Below are positions 18,930-26,721 of a stretch of 64,000 bases of DNA, piece after piece. The notes beneath the pieces are model-generated. The model saw only the letters and a program-made list of their open reading frames with translations. It was not told the origin of the DNA and did no database searches. The DNA lies in NCBI RefSeq assembly GCF_020217425.1, contig NZ_CP084090.1, forward strand, positions 372,001 through 436,000, written 5' to 3'. Both the position numbers and the translations under genes were made by a program. The stretch's first letter is position 1, and the number at the start of each line of letters is the position of its first letter. Origin of the DNA: Halomicrobium urmianum. Its GTDB lineage: Archaea > Halobacteriota > Halobacteria > Halobacteriales > Haloarculaceae.

Positions 18930-19226
18930 TCAGTCCGCGGTCGCGGCGTCGAACGCCCGCGCGGCCTGCAGGGCCTCGCTGTCAGTCGCGAGGGCGTACA
19001 CCGGCTCCTCGTCCCCCCGGTCGCGCTTCTCCACGAGTCCCAGGTCGGCGACGGCCGCCAGCGTGCCCTCGAGGTACAGCGTCCTGTACGGCACGCCGGT
19101 GGCGCCGCTCAGTTCCGTCCGGGTGTAGGTCTCGCCCGGATCGAGGTCCAGCAGGGCGGCGACCAGTGCGGCCGCGTCGTCGTGCTCGGCGAGCGCGTCC
19201 CACCCGCTGTGGGTCCCGTCGGTCAT
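18930..19226 (-). CDS. Small winged-helix protein (98 aa)
   Basis: The sequence ALLDLDPGETYTRTELSGAT, then VPYRTLYLEGTLAAVADLGL and VEKRDRGDEEPVYALA, has the spacing of a winged helix-turn-helix followed by a beta wing. The protein contains little else, so it is probably a DNA-binding regulator of the MarR/ArsR-like superfamily. Start ATG 19226 lies 25 bases downstream of a clear TATA box, indicating a leaderless transcript. The target is unknown; it sits between the thioredoxin-like gene and the divergent Lrp-aminotransferase pair. Confidence 0.75.
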   Translation of the reverse strand: MTDGTHSGWDALAEHDDAAALVAALLDLDPGETYTRTELSGATGVPYRTLYLEGTLAAVADLGLVEKRDRGDEEPVYALATDSEALQAARAFDAATAD

Positions 19227-19246
19227 GCGGATGGGGTTGCGTCCGG

Positions 19247-19258
19247 TCGTCTTAAATG
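19247..19258 (-). promoter_or_regulatory. TATA box of the small winged-helix gene
   Basis: The minus strand reads CACATTTAAGAC, a good haloarchaeal TATA element in GC-rich surroundings, centred about 27 bases before the ATG at 19226. Confidence 0.55.
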
Positions 19259-19355
19259 TGCACCCTCCCGCCGCTGGACCGGCGCGTGACGCGCGCCACC
19301 GGCGGTCCCGCCCGTTGCCGCGGAGGCGTGTGCGGACCGTCGGCACGGGGTAGCA

Positions 19356-19368
19356 ACGCTTTAGTCCG
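19356..19368 (+). promoter_or_regulatory. TATA-like box of the Lrp-aminotransferase operon
   Basis: The sequence AACGCTTTAGTCC lies 21-33 bases before the ATG at 19389, the expected spacing for a leaderless transcript. Confidence 0.45.
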
Positions 19369-19388
19369 CGCCGGAGCGGTGGTTAGGT

Positions 19389-19883
19389 ATGGACGACCGC
19401 GGCGAGATCCTGGCGCTGTTGCGCGAGAACGCCCGCTACACCACCGAGGACATGGCCCGCCAGACGGGCCTCGACGAGGCCGAGGTCGAGGCGGCGATCG
19501 AGGAACTGGAGGCCGAGGGCGTCGTCCGCGGCTACCAGGCCGTCGTCGACTGGGACGCCCTCGACGAGGACGAAGAGCGCGTCCGCGCGACGGTCGAACT
19601 CAACGTCACCCTCGACCGCGAGACCAACTACGTCGACATCGCCGACCGGATCGCGAAGTTCCCGCAGGTGCGATCGCTGCGGCTGGTCAGCGGCGACTAC
19701 GACTTCGACCTCGAGGTGGAGGGCGACTCCATGCAGGAGGTCTCGCACTTCGTCAGCGACAAGATCGCCCCGATCCCGGAGATCACCCAGACCGTGACCC
19801 ACTACGTCATGGACTCCTACAAGGAGCAGGGCATCGAGTTCGGCGACGGGGACGACGACGACCGACTGTCCGTCTCGCCATGA
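19389..19883 (+). CDS. Lrp/AsnC-family transcription regulator (164 aa)
   Basis: An N-terminal winged helix (RGEILALLRENARYTTEDMA, then DEAEVEAAIEELEAEGVVRG) is joined to a RAM domain (VRSLRLVSGDYDFDLEVEG). The C-terminal 20 residues are an acidic extension. The stop codon overlaps the ATG of the following aminotransferase by four bases (ATGA), so regulator and enzyme are translationally coupled. A likely inference is that the regulator responds to an amino acid substrate or product of that enzyme. The protein differs from the other Lrp homologue of this window (9219-9647) in length and sequence. Confidence 0.9.
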   Translation: MDDRGEILALLRENARYTTEDMARQTGLDEAEVEAAIEELEAEGVVRGYQAVVDWDALDEDEERVRATVELNVTLDRETNYVDIADRIAKFPQVRSLRLVSGDYDFDLEVEGDSMQEVSHFVSDKIAPIPEITQTVTHYVMDSYKEQGIEFGDGDDDDRLSVSP

Positions 19884-21025
19884 CGTTCGAGCCGGCCGAC
19901 CGCGTCGCGGACGTGCCGCCCAGCGGCATCCGCCGCTTCTTCGAGCTGGCCGAGGAGATGGACGACATCATCTCGCTGGGCGTCGGCGAGCCCGACTTCT
20001 CCGCGCCGTGGGCCGCCCGCGAGGCCGCCATCGCCTCGCTGGAGCAGGGGAAGACCTCGTACACGGCCAACCGCGGCAAGCGCGAGCTCCGGGAACTGAT
20101 CGCGGCGGACGTCGACCGGCGGTACGACCTCGACTACGACCCCGACGAGGAGATCCTCGTCACCACCGGAGCGAGCGAGGGGCTGGACCTGGCCTTCCGC
20201 GCCCTGCTGAACCCCGGCGACCGGGTAGCGGTCGCTCAGCCGTGCTACATCTCCTACGTTCCCGGTGTGGAGTTCGCGGGCGGCGAGGTGATCGACGCCC
20301 CCACGCGCGCGGCGGACGAGTTCAAACTGACCTACGAGGTGCTCGAGGAGTCCGGCGCGGCCGAGGCGGAGGCGCTGGTGTACTGCTACCCCAACAACCC
20401 CACCGGCGCGACGATGACCGAAGCGGAGCTCCGGGAGGTCGCCGAGTTCGCTCGCGAGCACGACCTGATGGTCTTCGCCGACGAGATCTACTCGGAGCTG
20501 AGCTACGAGCACGACCACACCTCCATCGCGACGCTACCGGGCATGCGCGAGCGGACGGTCGTGTTCAACGGCTTCTCGAAGGCCTACGCCATGACCGGGA
20601 TGCGCCTCGGCTACGCCCTGGCGCCGCCGGAGGCGATCACGGCGATGAACCGCGTCCACCAGTACACGATGCTGTCGGCACCGACGACCGCCCAGTACGC
20701 CGCCATCGAGGCCCTGCAGACCTGCGGCGACGAGGTCGTCGACATGCGCGAGCAGTACGACCGCCGCCGGCAGTTCGTCCTCTCGCGGTTCGAGGAGATG
20801 GGCCTGGAGTGCTTCCCCGCGGCCGGCGCGTTCTACGCCTTCCCCGAGTGTCCGTGGGACGACGGCGACGAGTTCGCCGAGGCCCTGCTCGAGGAGGAGC
20901 GGGTCGCCGTCGTCCCCGGCAACGTGTTCGGCGAGGGCGGCGAGGGTCACCTCCGCGTCTCCTACGCGACCGGCCTCGGCGAGCTGAAGGAGGCGATGGC
21001 GCGCATAGAGTCGTTCATCGACTGA
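19880..21025 (+). CDS. Pyridoxal-phosphate aminotransferase, class I/II (381 aa)
   Basis: A fold-type I aminotransferase: LGVGEPDFSAPWAAREA at the N-terminus, VTTGASEGLDLAFRALLNPG, YPNNPTGATMT, VFADEIYSEL (Asp for the pyridine nitrogen), NGFSKAYAMTGMRLGY with the Schiff-base Lys, and RVSYATGLGELKEA with the carboxylate-binding Arg. It is closest in pattern to the aspartate/aromatic aminotransferases of the archaeal AspC/PatA type; the substrate cannot be fixed. It forms an operon with the Lrp regulator, overlapping it by four bases. Confidence 0.92.
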   Translation: MTFEPADRVADVPPSGIRRFFELAEEMDDIISLGVGEPDFSAPWAAREAAIASLEQGKTSYTANRGKRELRELIAADVDRRYDLDYDPDEEILVTTGASEGLDLAFRALLNPGDRVAVAQPCYISYVPGVEFAGGEVIDAPTRAADEFKLTYEVLEESGAAEAEALVYCYPNNPTGATMTEAELREVAEFAREHDLMVFADEIYSELSYEHDHTSIATLPGMRERTVVFNGFSKAYAMTGMRLGYALAPPEAITAMNRVHQYTMLSAPTTAQYAAIEALQTCGDEVVDMREQYDRRRQFVLSRFEEMGLECFPAAGAFYAFPECPWDDGDEFAEALLEEERVAVVPGNVFGEGGEGHLRVSYATGLGELKEAMARIESFID

Positions 21026-21433
21026 GACGCCACAGCGAGAGGGCCGGGTCGCCGCGGGGCGGCGACGTCGTGCCTCCGATGCGTCGAAAGAGGGACAGGG
21101 TGGTCGACGCCCCCGACGAAGGGTTCGGGCTCCGAGGACCGGTGGGACCGCCGCAGGCCGGGCCCGGTGACCACCCGTAGCGGGGCGGCCAGACCGGGTG
21201 CCGGCTCCGGCGGTCCGTGCGAGGCACGCGCACCGACCGACTGGCTGTGTCGTGCGGACGGCCGTCGCCAGCGGATCGACCGCCGGGCTACGTGCGGCCG
21301 ACCCGGAGATCGCGACGGCAGTCCGGGCTTCGTCAGGGGCACTAGCGTCGGAGACCCGTATTCGATTGAACCTTTACCTACCATGGTCGGGTACGGGGCA
21401 GGTATTTTTGCCCCGGAGCAGAACGTGAACGTA
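21026..21433. other. Intergenic region
   Basis: Four hundred bases with no convincing gene. The frame of the following gene is open back to 21167, but the upstream residues are Arg/Gly/Ala-rich and lack the acidic bias, so they look non-coding. Near the end, GGTATTTTTGCC (21400-21411) is a TATA-like block 23-34 bases before the ATG at 21434. Confidence 0.5.
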
Positions 21434-22183
21434 ATGGCATCGCCGAAGCGCGAACTCCTGAGCGTGGAGCTGGAGCTCTGGCACCCCGACTGCTGGACGA
21501 ACGAGGTGATGGACGAGACGGACGCCGGCGTGTTGGGCCACGGGAGCGTCCTGGATGGGCGACGGGCCTACGAGCGGTGTACGGTCTACGGCGACTCGCC
21601 GGAGCACGTGGCCGAGGCCGTGGGGACGGCCGAGGAGTCCACGCGGATCGGTGACGTCCAGACCGTGCAGTCGACGCCGGCCGAGAGCGTCGTCCCGGAG
21701 TCGGCCATCGGCACGTTCGCGCAGGACGTCTTCATCGAGTACGAGTTCTCCGAGGGGATCGGACCGGCCTTCGCCTCCCGTGGGTTCGTCCTCGACGGCG
21801 CGTCGCAAATGGAGAACGGCAGGGAGGTCTGGCCCTTTCTGGTGCAGATGAACCGGTCGTCGCTCGGCCGCCGGATCGAGGAGATCCGCAACGAGTACGA
21901 CGCGAACATCACCATCAGGCAGGTCACGTCGGCCGACCGCGAGCGGTCGACGTCCTCCTTTGAGGACCGACTGAGCGAACTGACCCCGCGCCAGCGGCAG
22001 GCCTACGAGCTGGCGCGGCGGCGCGGGTACTACGAGTGGCCCCGGGAGACGAGCGTGCAGGAGCTCGCCGACGACCTGGGCGTCTCGAAGACGACCTTCC
22101 TCGAGCACCTCCGGTCGGCCGAGAACCACCTCCTCGACCCGCCGGAGTCGCGGGATCGGTCCGGTGACGGTAGCGGCGGCTGA
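21434..22183 (+). CDS. Bat-type helix-turn-helix transcription regulator (249 aa)
   Basis: The C-terminus is the haloarchaeal bacterioopsin-activator HTH: LSELTPRQRQAYELARRRGY, then YYEWPRETSVQELADDLGVS and KTTFLEHLRSAENHLL. The N-terminal 170 residues are the alpha/beta sensing part found in this family, beginning MASPKRELLSVELELWHPDC. Such regulators control diverse genes in haloarchaea; the ligand and targets here are unknown. ATG 21434 was chosen because it follows a TATA-like block by about 25 bases and starts the conserved part. Confidence 0.88.
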   Translation: MASPKRELLSVELELWHPDCWTNEVMDETDAGVLGHGSVLDGRRAYERCTVYGDSPEHVAEAVGTAEESTRIGDVQTVQSTPAESVVPESAIGTFAQDVFIEYEFSEGIGPAFASRGFVLDGASQMENGREVWPFLVQMNRSSLGRRIEEIRNEYDANITIRQVTSADRERSTSSFEDRLSELTPRQRQAYELARRRGYYEWPRETSVQELADDLGVSKTTFLEHLRSAENHLLDPPESRDRSGDGSGG

Positions 22184-22345
22184 ACGCCGCGACGGACTCG
22201 CACGACGTCCGGGACGCGGCGTCTTGATCGGTACGACGGTCGCCCGATCATAGTAGGGTGAGTTCCTTACCGGTGCGAGCGCTGGCCGCTACCATCGATC
22301 CGGAACGCGGCACCGACCGGACCGACCGCGCGCTGGGAGGGTATC

Positions 22346-23038
22346 ATGACAGACGACACCGGGAAACAGTGGACCGAGCTGTATCACGCGAACGAGGACG
22401 AGGACGCGCCCCTCATGCCGTCGGAACCGCTTCCGTTTGTCGAGGAGATCGTGGGGGTCCTCGAGGAACGGGGCTACGGGACCGTCCTCGAGGCCGCCGC
22501 CGGCGAGGGCCGGAACAGCCAGCGGTTCGTCGAGGCCGTCTCCGATCTCCACGCGTGTGACATAAGCGAGGCGGCGCTCTCCGTCTGCGCCGAGCGGACG
22601 GGGGGACGGGTCACGGCGCGGCGCGCCGACGTCCGGGACCTCCCGTACGGCGACGGCGCGTTCGAGGCGACGATCATGCTGGACGCGCTGACCCACCTGC
22701 GGGAGGTCGAACTCGTGCTCCGCGAACTCGCACGGGTGACGGAGACGGGCGGACACGTCGTCTTCAACATGCCCGTCGAGGGGGACGACGCCGCGTCGAC
22801 GGGCGAGCTCGTCGGCGGCTGGGGGGCGCTCGCGGAGTACGAGTACGCGACGGGCGGCCACGACGTGACCTACATGTTCGTCGGAGAACGGGATCGGTTC
22901 ACGGCGCTCCTGTCGTCGTACGGGCTCCGGGTCGAGCGCGTCACGACGTGGGAGTGGCGGGACCCGCCGCATCCGCAGTACCGGCGCGAGGAGCACGACC
23001 ACAGGAACGTCGTCGTGTACGCGAGAACCGGGGGCTAG
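22346..23038 (+). CDS. Class I SAM-dependent methyltransferase (230 aa)
   Basis: The motif VLEAAAGEGRNSQRFVEAV binds S-adenosylmethionine; ADVRDLPYGDGAFEATIML and ELARVTETGGHVVFNMP are the usual motifs II and III of methyltransferase 11-type enzymes. The N-terminus (KQWTELYHANEDEDAPLMPS) is the short helix that precedes the fold in small-molecule methyltransferases. Substrate unknown. It lies five bases before azlC and may share a transcript with it, though there is no functional link that I can see. Confidence 0.85.
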   Translation: MTDDTGKQWTELYHANEDEDAPLMPSEPLPFVEEIVGVLEERGYGTVLEAAAGEGRNSQRFVEAVSDLHACDISEAALSVCAERTGGRVTARRADVRDLPYGDGAFEATIMLDALTHLREVELVLRELARVTETGGHVVFNMPVEGDDAASTGELVGGWGALAEYEYATGGHDVTYMFVGERDRFTALLSSYGLRVERVTTWEWRDPPHPQYRREEHDHRNVVVYARTGG

Positions 23039-23043
23039 CGAAC

Positions 23044-23754
23044 ATGGAGGCGCACGCCGGGCCGGACGAGGCGGAGTTCAGCCAGGAGGGGCTCGTCGCC
23101 GGCGTTCGGGAGAGCGTTCCGATCGCGCTGGGCGTCTTCACCTACGGGGTCGTGTTCGGCGTCCTCGCGCGGCAGTCGCCGCTCGGCCTCGGCGAGGCCG
23201 TGCTGATGAGCGCCTCGGTGTTCGCCGCGTCCGCGCAGTTCGTCGTCCTGGACCTGTGGGAGTCGCCGCTGCCGGTGGTCGCCATCGTCGCCACGACCGT
23301 CGCGGTGAACCTCAGACACCTCCTGATGGGCGCGTCGATCCAGCCGTGGCTCGAACGGCTCGCGCCCCGGACGACCTACGGGACGCTGTACTTCCTCAAC
23401 GACGAGTCGTGGGGACTGACGATGCGCGCCCGGTCGAACGGGGAGCGCGACGCCGCGTTCCTGCTGGGCAGCGGCCTGGTCGTGTTCGTCGCGTGGGTCG
23501 GCGCGACCGTTCTGGGGGTCGCCGTCGGCGGCCTCGTCGAGAACCCCGCCCGGTACGGCCTCGACATGGCCTTCGTCGCCGTCTACATCGCGCTGCTGGT
23601 CGGCGTCTGGGACGGCCGCGGGGACGCCGTTCCCGTCGGGACGGCGGCGGCGGTGGCGGTCGTCGCCTCCGTCGTCGTCCCGGGGAGCTGGTACATCCTC
23701 GTCGGCGGGGTCGCCGGGAGCCTCGCCGGCGTCGCGCGGGACGAATATGTCTGA
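23044..23754 (+). CDS. azlC: AzlC family membrane protein, branched-chain amino acid exporter subunit (236 aa)
   Basis: Motifs of the large subunit of the AzlCD exporter are visible: VPIALGVFTYGVVFGVLARQ, MSASVFAASAQFVVLDLW, NLRHLLMGASIQPWL and FLNDESWGLTM. About seven hydrophobic segments are present. AzlC with AzlD forms a membrane complex that in bacteria exports branched-chain amino acids or analogues. Start ATG 23044 follows the preceding stop by five bases, and its end overlaps azlD by eight bases. Confidence 0.9.
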   Translation: MEAHAGPDEAEFSQEGLVAGVRESVPIALGVFTYGVVFGVLARQSPLGLGEAVLMSASVFAASAQFVVLDLWESPLPVVAIVATTVAVNLRHLLMGASIQPWLERLAPRTTYGTLYFLNDESWGLTMRARSNGERDAAFLLGSGLVVFVAWVGATVLGVAVGGLVENPARYGLDMAFVAVYIALLVGVWDGRGDAVPVGTAAAVAVVASVVVPGSWYILVGGVAGSLAGVARDEYV

Positions 23755-24067
23755 ACTGGACGTCGACGGCCTCGCACTCGTAGCCATCGTCGGCATGGCG
23801 GTGGGTACGTACGTCACCAGGGTCGGCGGCTACTGGCTGGTGAGCCAGTTCGAACTGACCCTCCGATTCCGGGCGTGGCTGCGCTACCTGCCAGGCGCGG
23901 TCCTGGTGTCGCTGATCGTCCCCGACCTCGTGAACGGCGGCCCGGCGGAGTGGGGGGCGGCGCTCGCCGCGCTCGCCGTCGCCTGGCGCTCGGGGAACAT
24001 CCTGTACGCGATGCTGGCCGGCGTCGGCGTCGTCTTCCTCCTCCGGCGTCTCCCGGTGATCGGGTGA
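23747..24067 (+). CDS. azlD: AzlD family membrane protein, exporter small subunit (106 aa)
   Basis: A 106-residue protein with four hydrophobic segments, including GMAVGTYVTRVGGYWLV and the LRYLPGAVLVSLIVPDLVNG motif of AzlD. It is the partner of AzlC and overlaps its stop by eight bases, so the pair is translationally coupled. Confidence 0.9.
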   Translation: MSELDVDGLALVAIVGMAVGTYVTRVGGYWLVSQFELTLRFRAWLRYLPGAVLVSLIVPDLVNGGPAEWGAALAALAVAWRSGNILYAMLAGVGVVFLLRRLPVIG

Positions 24068-24216
24068 CCGGGGCAACCGGCCGTCAGTTACCCGTTCACG
24101 CGCGTCTCGACTCCTCCCGAGAACCGGGTCGTCACGCGCGGTGCACTACAGTTAGATGCCAAGTGGACTGAATCCGCCGTAACCTTTTTTTCGAGTTAGA
24201 AGGCAGTTACGCGCTG
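24068..24216 (+). promoter_or_regulatory. Promoter region of the pilus operon
   Basis: A 149-base gap precedes the pilus ATPase. The string CGTAACCTTTTTTTCGAG (24178-24195) is an AT-rich block 21-38 bases before the ATG at 24217 and is the best TATA candidate. No other structure is evident. Confidence 0.45.
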
Positions 24217-26721
24217 ATGGCTATCGACGATTCCGGGGGCGGGGGGGCAGAGCAGGTCGGCCAAAATAGAGACCTCGGGGAGGGCGAGTCCGCCGCGGTC
24301 GGGGAGTACACGTGGGACGACCTGCGGCGGGACCACCACGACGGGGGTCGGTTCGACCGCAGCGAGTACCTCGGGTTCGAACCGAAGCGCATCGGCGACA
24401 GACTGGAGACCGCCGCCGGGAACGCGGAGACGATCGACGAGGTGTTTCAGGCCTACGTCGATCCCGAGGCCACGCCGGTCGTCAAGGGAGTCTACACGTG
24501 GGAGCACTTCAAGCAGGAGTACTACTACGAGGATGACGGATCGCTCCCGCGGGACGGCGAGGGCGAGCAGATCCCCTTCGAACCGGAGGATCACCTCGGG
24601 TTCGACCCGGACGAGACGGAGAACAGGCTCTCGCACGGCGAAGACGCCGCCGTGACGCTTTCGAACCTCGTCGACGAGCGGACCGTCGACGTCAACGAGG
24701 ACCTTGACGAGGACGACTTCTTCTCCGATCAGGACGGCGATACGACGGTCGTCAACCGCTACGACCTCGAGAAGGCCGTCCCGATGTCCAAGAAGCGCCA
24801 CTTCACCGAGATCGAGCGCTACTGGGTCAACAAGCCCTACGCCTGCGTCGTCATCTTTCACTCGCGCAAGGAGAACGAGAAGAAGTACTACGTCGTCGAG
24901 CCCTACCTCAACGAGATCGAGGAGGACCTGGCGGAGTTCCTCTCCGGGAAGCTCAAGACCGCCATCAAGTACGCCGAGGACGACGTCATCGTCGAGGGGT
25001 CCGAGGCCGACCGCGCCGACGTGATCCAGCGCGAGGCCGAGCGGCTCCTAGAGCGGTACGACCTCTACGAGGGGGCGATCGGCGGCCTCGGGACGGTCGA
25101 CCAGGTCAAGGAACTACTGGGCATGGAGGTCCAGCGGCACGAGCCCGAGGACAGCCTGGAAGGGATCTCGGCCCGACCCGAGCCAGCGATCATCGAGGAC
25201 GACCCCGAGGAGCTCAACGAGTACCAGGTCGAGAAGTTGCTGTACAAGCTCAAGCGGGACTTCATCGGCTACGCGCGGATCGACCCCGTCAAGCACGACA
25301 TCAACGTCGAGGACGTCTCCTGCGACGGGTACAACTCCCGCGTGTTCGTCTACCACACCGACTACGAGCAGATCATCTCCAACGTCGAGCACGGCGAAGA
25401 GGAACTGGACGACTTCGTGGTCAAACTGGCCCAGCGCTCGGGCAAGGGTATCTCCAAGCGCCAGCCGCAGGTCGACGCCACGCTGCCGGACGGCTCCCGC
25501 GCCCAGCTGACGCTCGGCCGAGAGGTCTCAGACCACGGGACCAACTACACCATCCGCCAGTTCAAGGACGTCCCGTTCACGCCGATCGACCTCATCAACT
25601 GGAACACCTTCTCGCTGGACGAGATGGCGTTCCTGTGGCTCTGCATCGAGAACAACAAGAGCCTCATCTTCGCCGGGGGTACCGCTTCGGGGAAGACCAC
25701 CAGCCTGAACGCCGTCTCCCTGTTCATCCCCTCGAACGCGAAGATCGTCTCCATCGAGGACACCCGCGAGGTGGAACTGCCCCAGCGCAACTGGGTCGCC
25801 AGCGTCACCCGCCCGTCGTTCGGCGACGACGACACCGGCGACGTCGACGAGTTCGACCTGCTTGAGGCCGCGCTGCGCCAGCGGCCCGACTACATCGTCA
25901 TGGGCGAGATCCGCGGCGAAGAGGGTCGGACGCTGTTCCAGGTCATGTCGACCGGGCACACCACCTACACCACCTTCCACGCCGACTCCGTCGGCGAGGT
26001 GATCAAGCGGTTCACCACGGAGCCGATCAACGTCTCGAAGACGCTGTTCACGGCGCTGGACCTGGTCTCCATCCAGACCCAGACGCGCGTCGACGGCCGG
26101 AAGGTCCGCCGCAACAAGACGCTGACCGAGATCAACGAGTACACCGCCGAGAACGACGAGATCAACGTCCGCGACGTCTACGAGTGGCGCGCCGAGACGG
26201 ACGAGTTCATCCAGATGGGCAACTCCAACACCCTGGAGGAGATCAAGTTCGACCGCGGGTGGACCCAGGAGCGGCTCGACGAGGAGCTGTTCAAGCGGAA
26301 GGTGGTGCTGGCCTACCTCATCGAGAACGGCCTCAACACCTACACCGAGGTCGCGGCGACCATCCAGGCGTTCATCAACGATCCCGACACCATCCTGACG
26401 CTGATCGCCAACGACCAGCTCGCCCAGTCGCTTTCGGACCTCCGCGAGATGGAGAGCGTCAGCATCGACATCGACCAGGAGAAAGAGGAGATGGTCCCCC
26501 GGCCGGACGCACCCGACGAGATGCTCTCGGAGGCGGGCGACATCCTCGACAACGCCGGGCCGCTCTTTAACCGCTACCTGGAGATGGAGACGCCGGACAT
26601 CGTCTCGGCGCTGACCGGCATCGAGGACGACGGCGACGACGGCGGGGCCGCCGACGACGGGGACGGCATCGACTTCGGGCAGTTCGTCCCCAAGGCCGGC
26701 AAGGAGGCCGATAGCGAATGA
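24217..26721 (+). CDS. pilB: Type IV pilus assembly ATPase, PilB/GspE superfamily (834 aa)
   Basis: This cytoplasmic hexameric ATPase powers pilin extraction from the membrane and pilus assembly. Residues 1-230 are an acidic, haloarchaea-specific N-terminal region with two similar half-repeats (YTWDDLRRDHHDGGR and YTWEHFKQEYYYEDD). The ATPase core shows Walker A IFAGGTASGKTTSLNA (about 484-498), the Asp box VSIEDTREVELPQRNW, Walker B PDYIVMGEIRGEEG (about 556-569) and the His box STGHTTYTTFHADS (about 578-591). The stop overlaps the next gene's ATG (ATGA). Haloarchaea carry several pilB-pilC pairs, and which numbered pair this is cannot be said. Confidence 0.92.
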   Translation: MAIDDSGGGGAEQVGQNRDLGEGESAAVGEYTWDDLRRDHHDGGRFDRSEYLGFEPKRIGDRLETAAGNAETIDEVFQAYVDPEATPVVKGVYTWEHFKQEYYYEDDGSLPRDGEGEQIPFEPEDHLGFDPDETENRLSHGEDAAVTLSNLVDERTVDVNEDLDEDDFFSDQDGDTTVVNRYDLEKAVPMSKKRHFTEIERYWVNKPYACVVIFHSRKENEKKYYVVEPYLNEIEEDLAEFLSGKLKTAIKYAEDDVIVEGSEADRADVIQREAERLLERYDLYEGAIGGLGTVDQVKELLGMEVQRHEPEDSLEGISARPEPAIIEDDPEELNEYQVEKLLYKLKRDFIGYARIDPVKHDINVEDVSCDGYNSRVFVYHTDYEQIISNVEHGEEELDDFVVKLAQRSGKGISKRQPQVDATLPDGSRAQLTLGREVSDHGTNYTIRQFKDVPFTPIDLINWNTFSLDEMAFLWLCIENNKSLIFAGGTASGKTTSLNAVSLFIPSNAKIVSIEDTREVELPQRNWVASVTRPSFGDDDTGDVDEFDLLEAALRQRPDYIVMGEIRGEEGRTLFQVMSTGHTTYTTFHADSVGEVIKRFTTEPINVSKTLFTALDLVSIQTQTRVDGRKVRRNKTLTEINEYTAENDEINVRDVYEWRAETDEFIQMGNSNTLEEIKFDRGWTQERLDEELFKRKVVLAYLIENGLNTYTEVAATIQAFINDPDTILTLIANDQLAQSLSDLREMESVSIDIDQEKEEMVPRPDAPDEMLSEAGDILDNAGPLFNRYLEMETPDIVSALTGIEDDGDDGGAADDGDGIDFGQFVPKAGKEADSE

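Noticed and set aside
21167-21433. Upstream extension of the Bat-type regulator
   Set aside because: Residues are Gly/Arg/Ala-rich without haloarchaeal bias, and a TATA-like block lies inside the extension just before ATG 21434.
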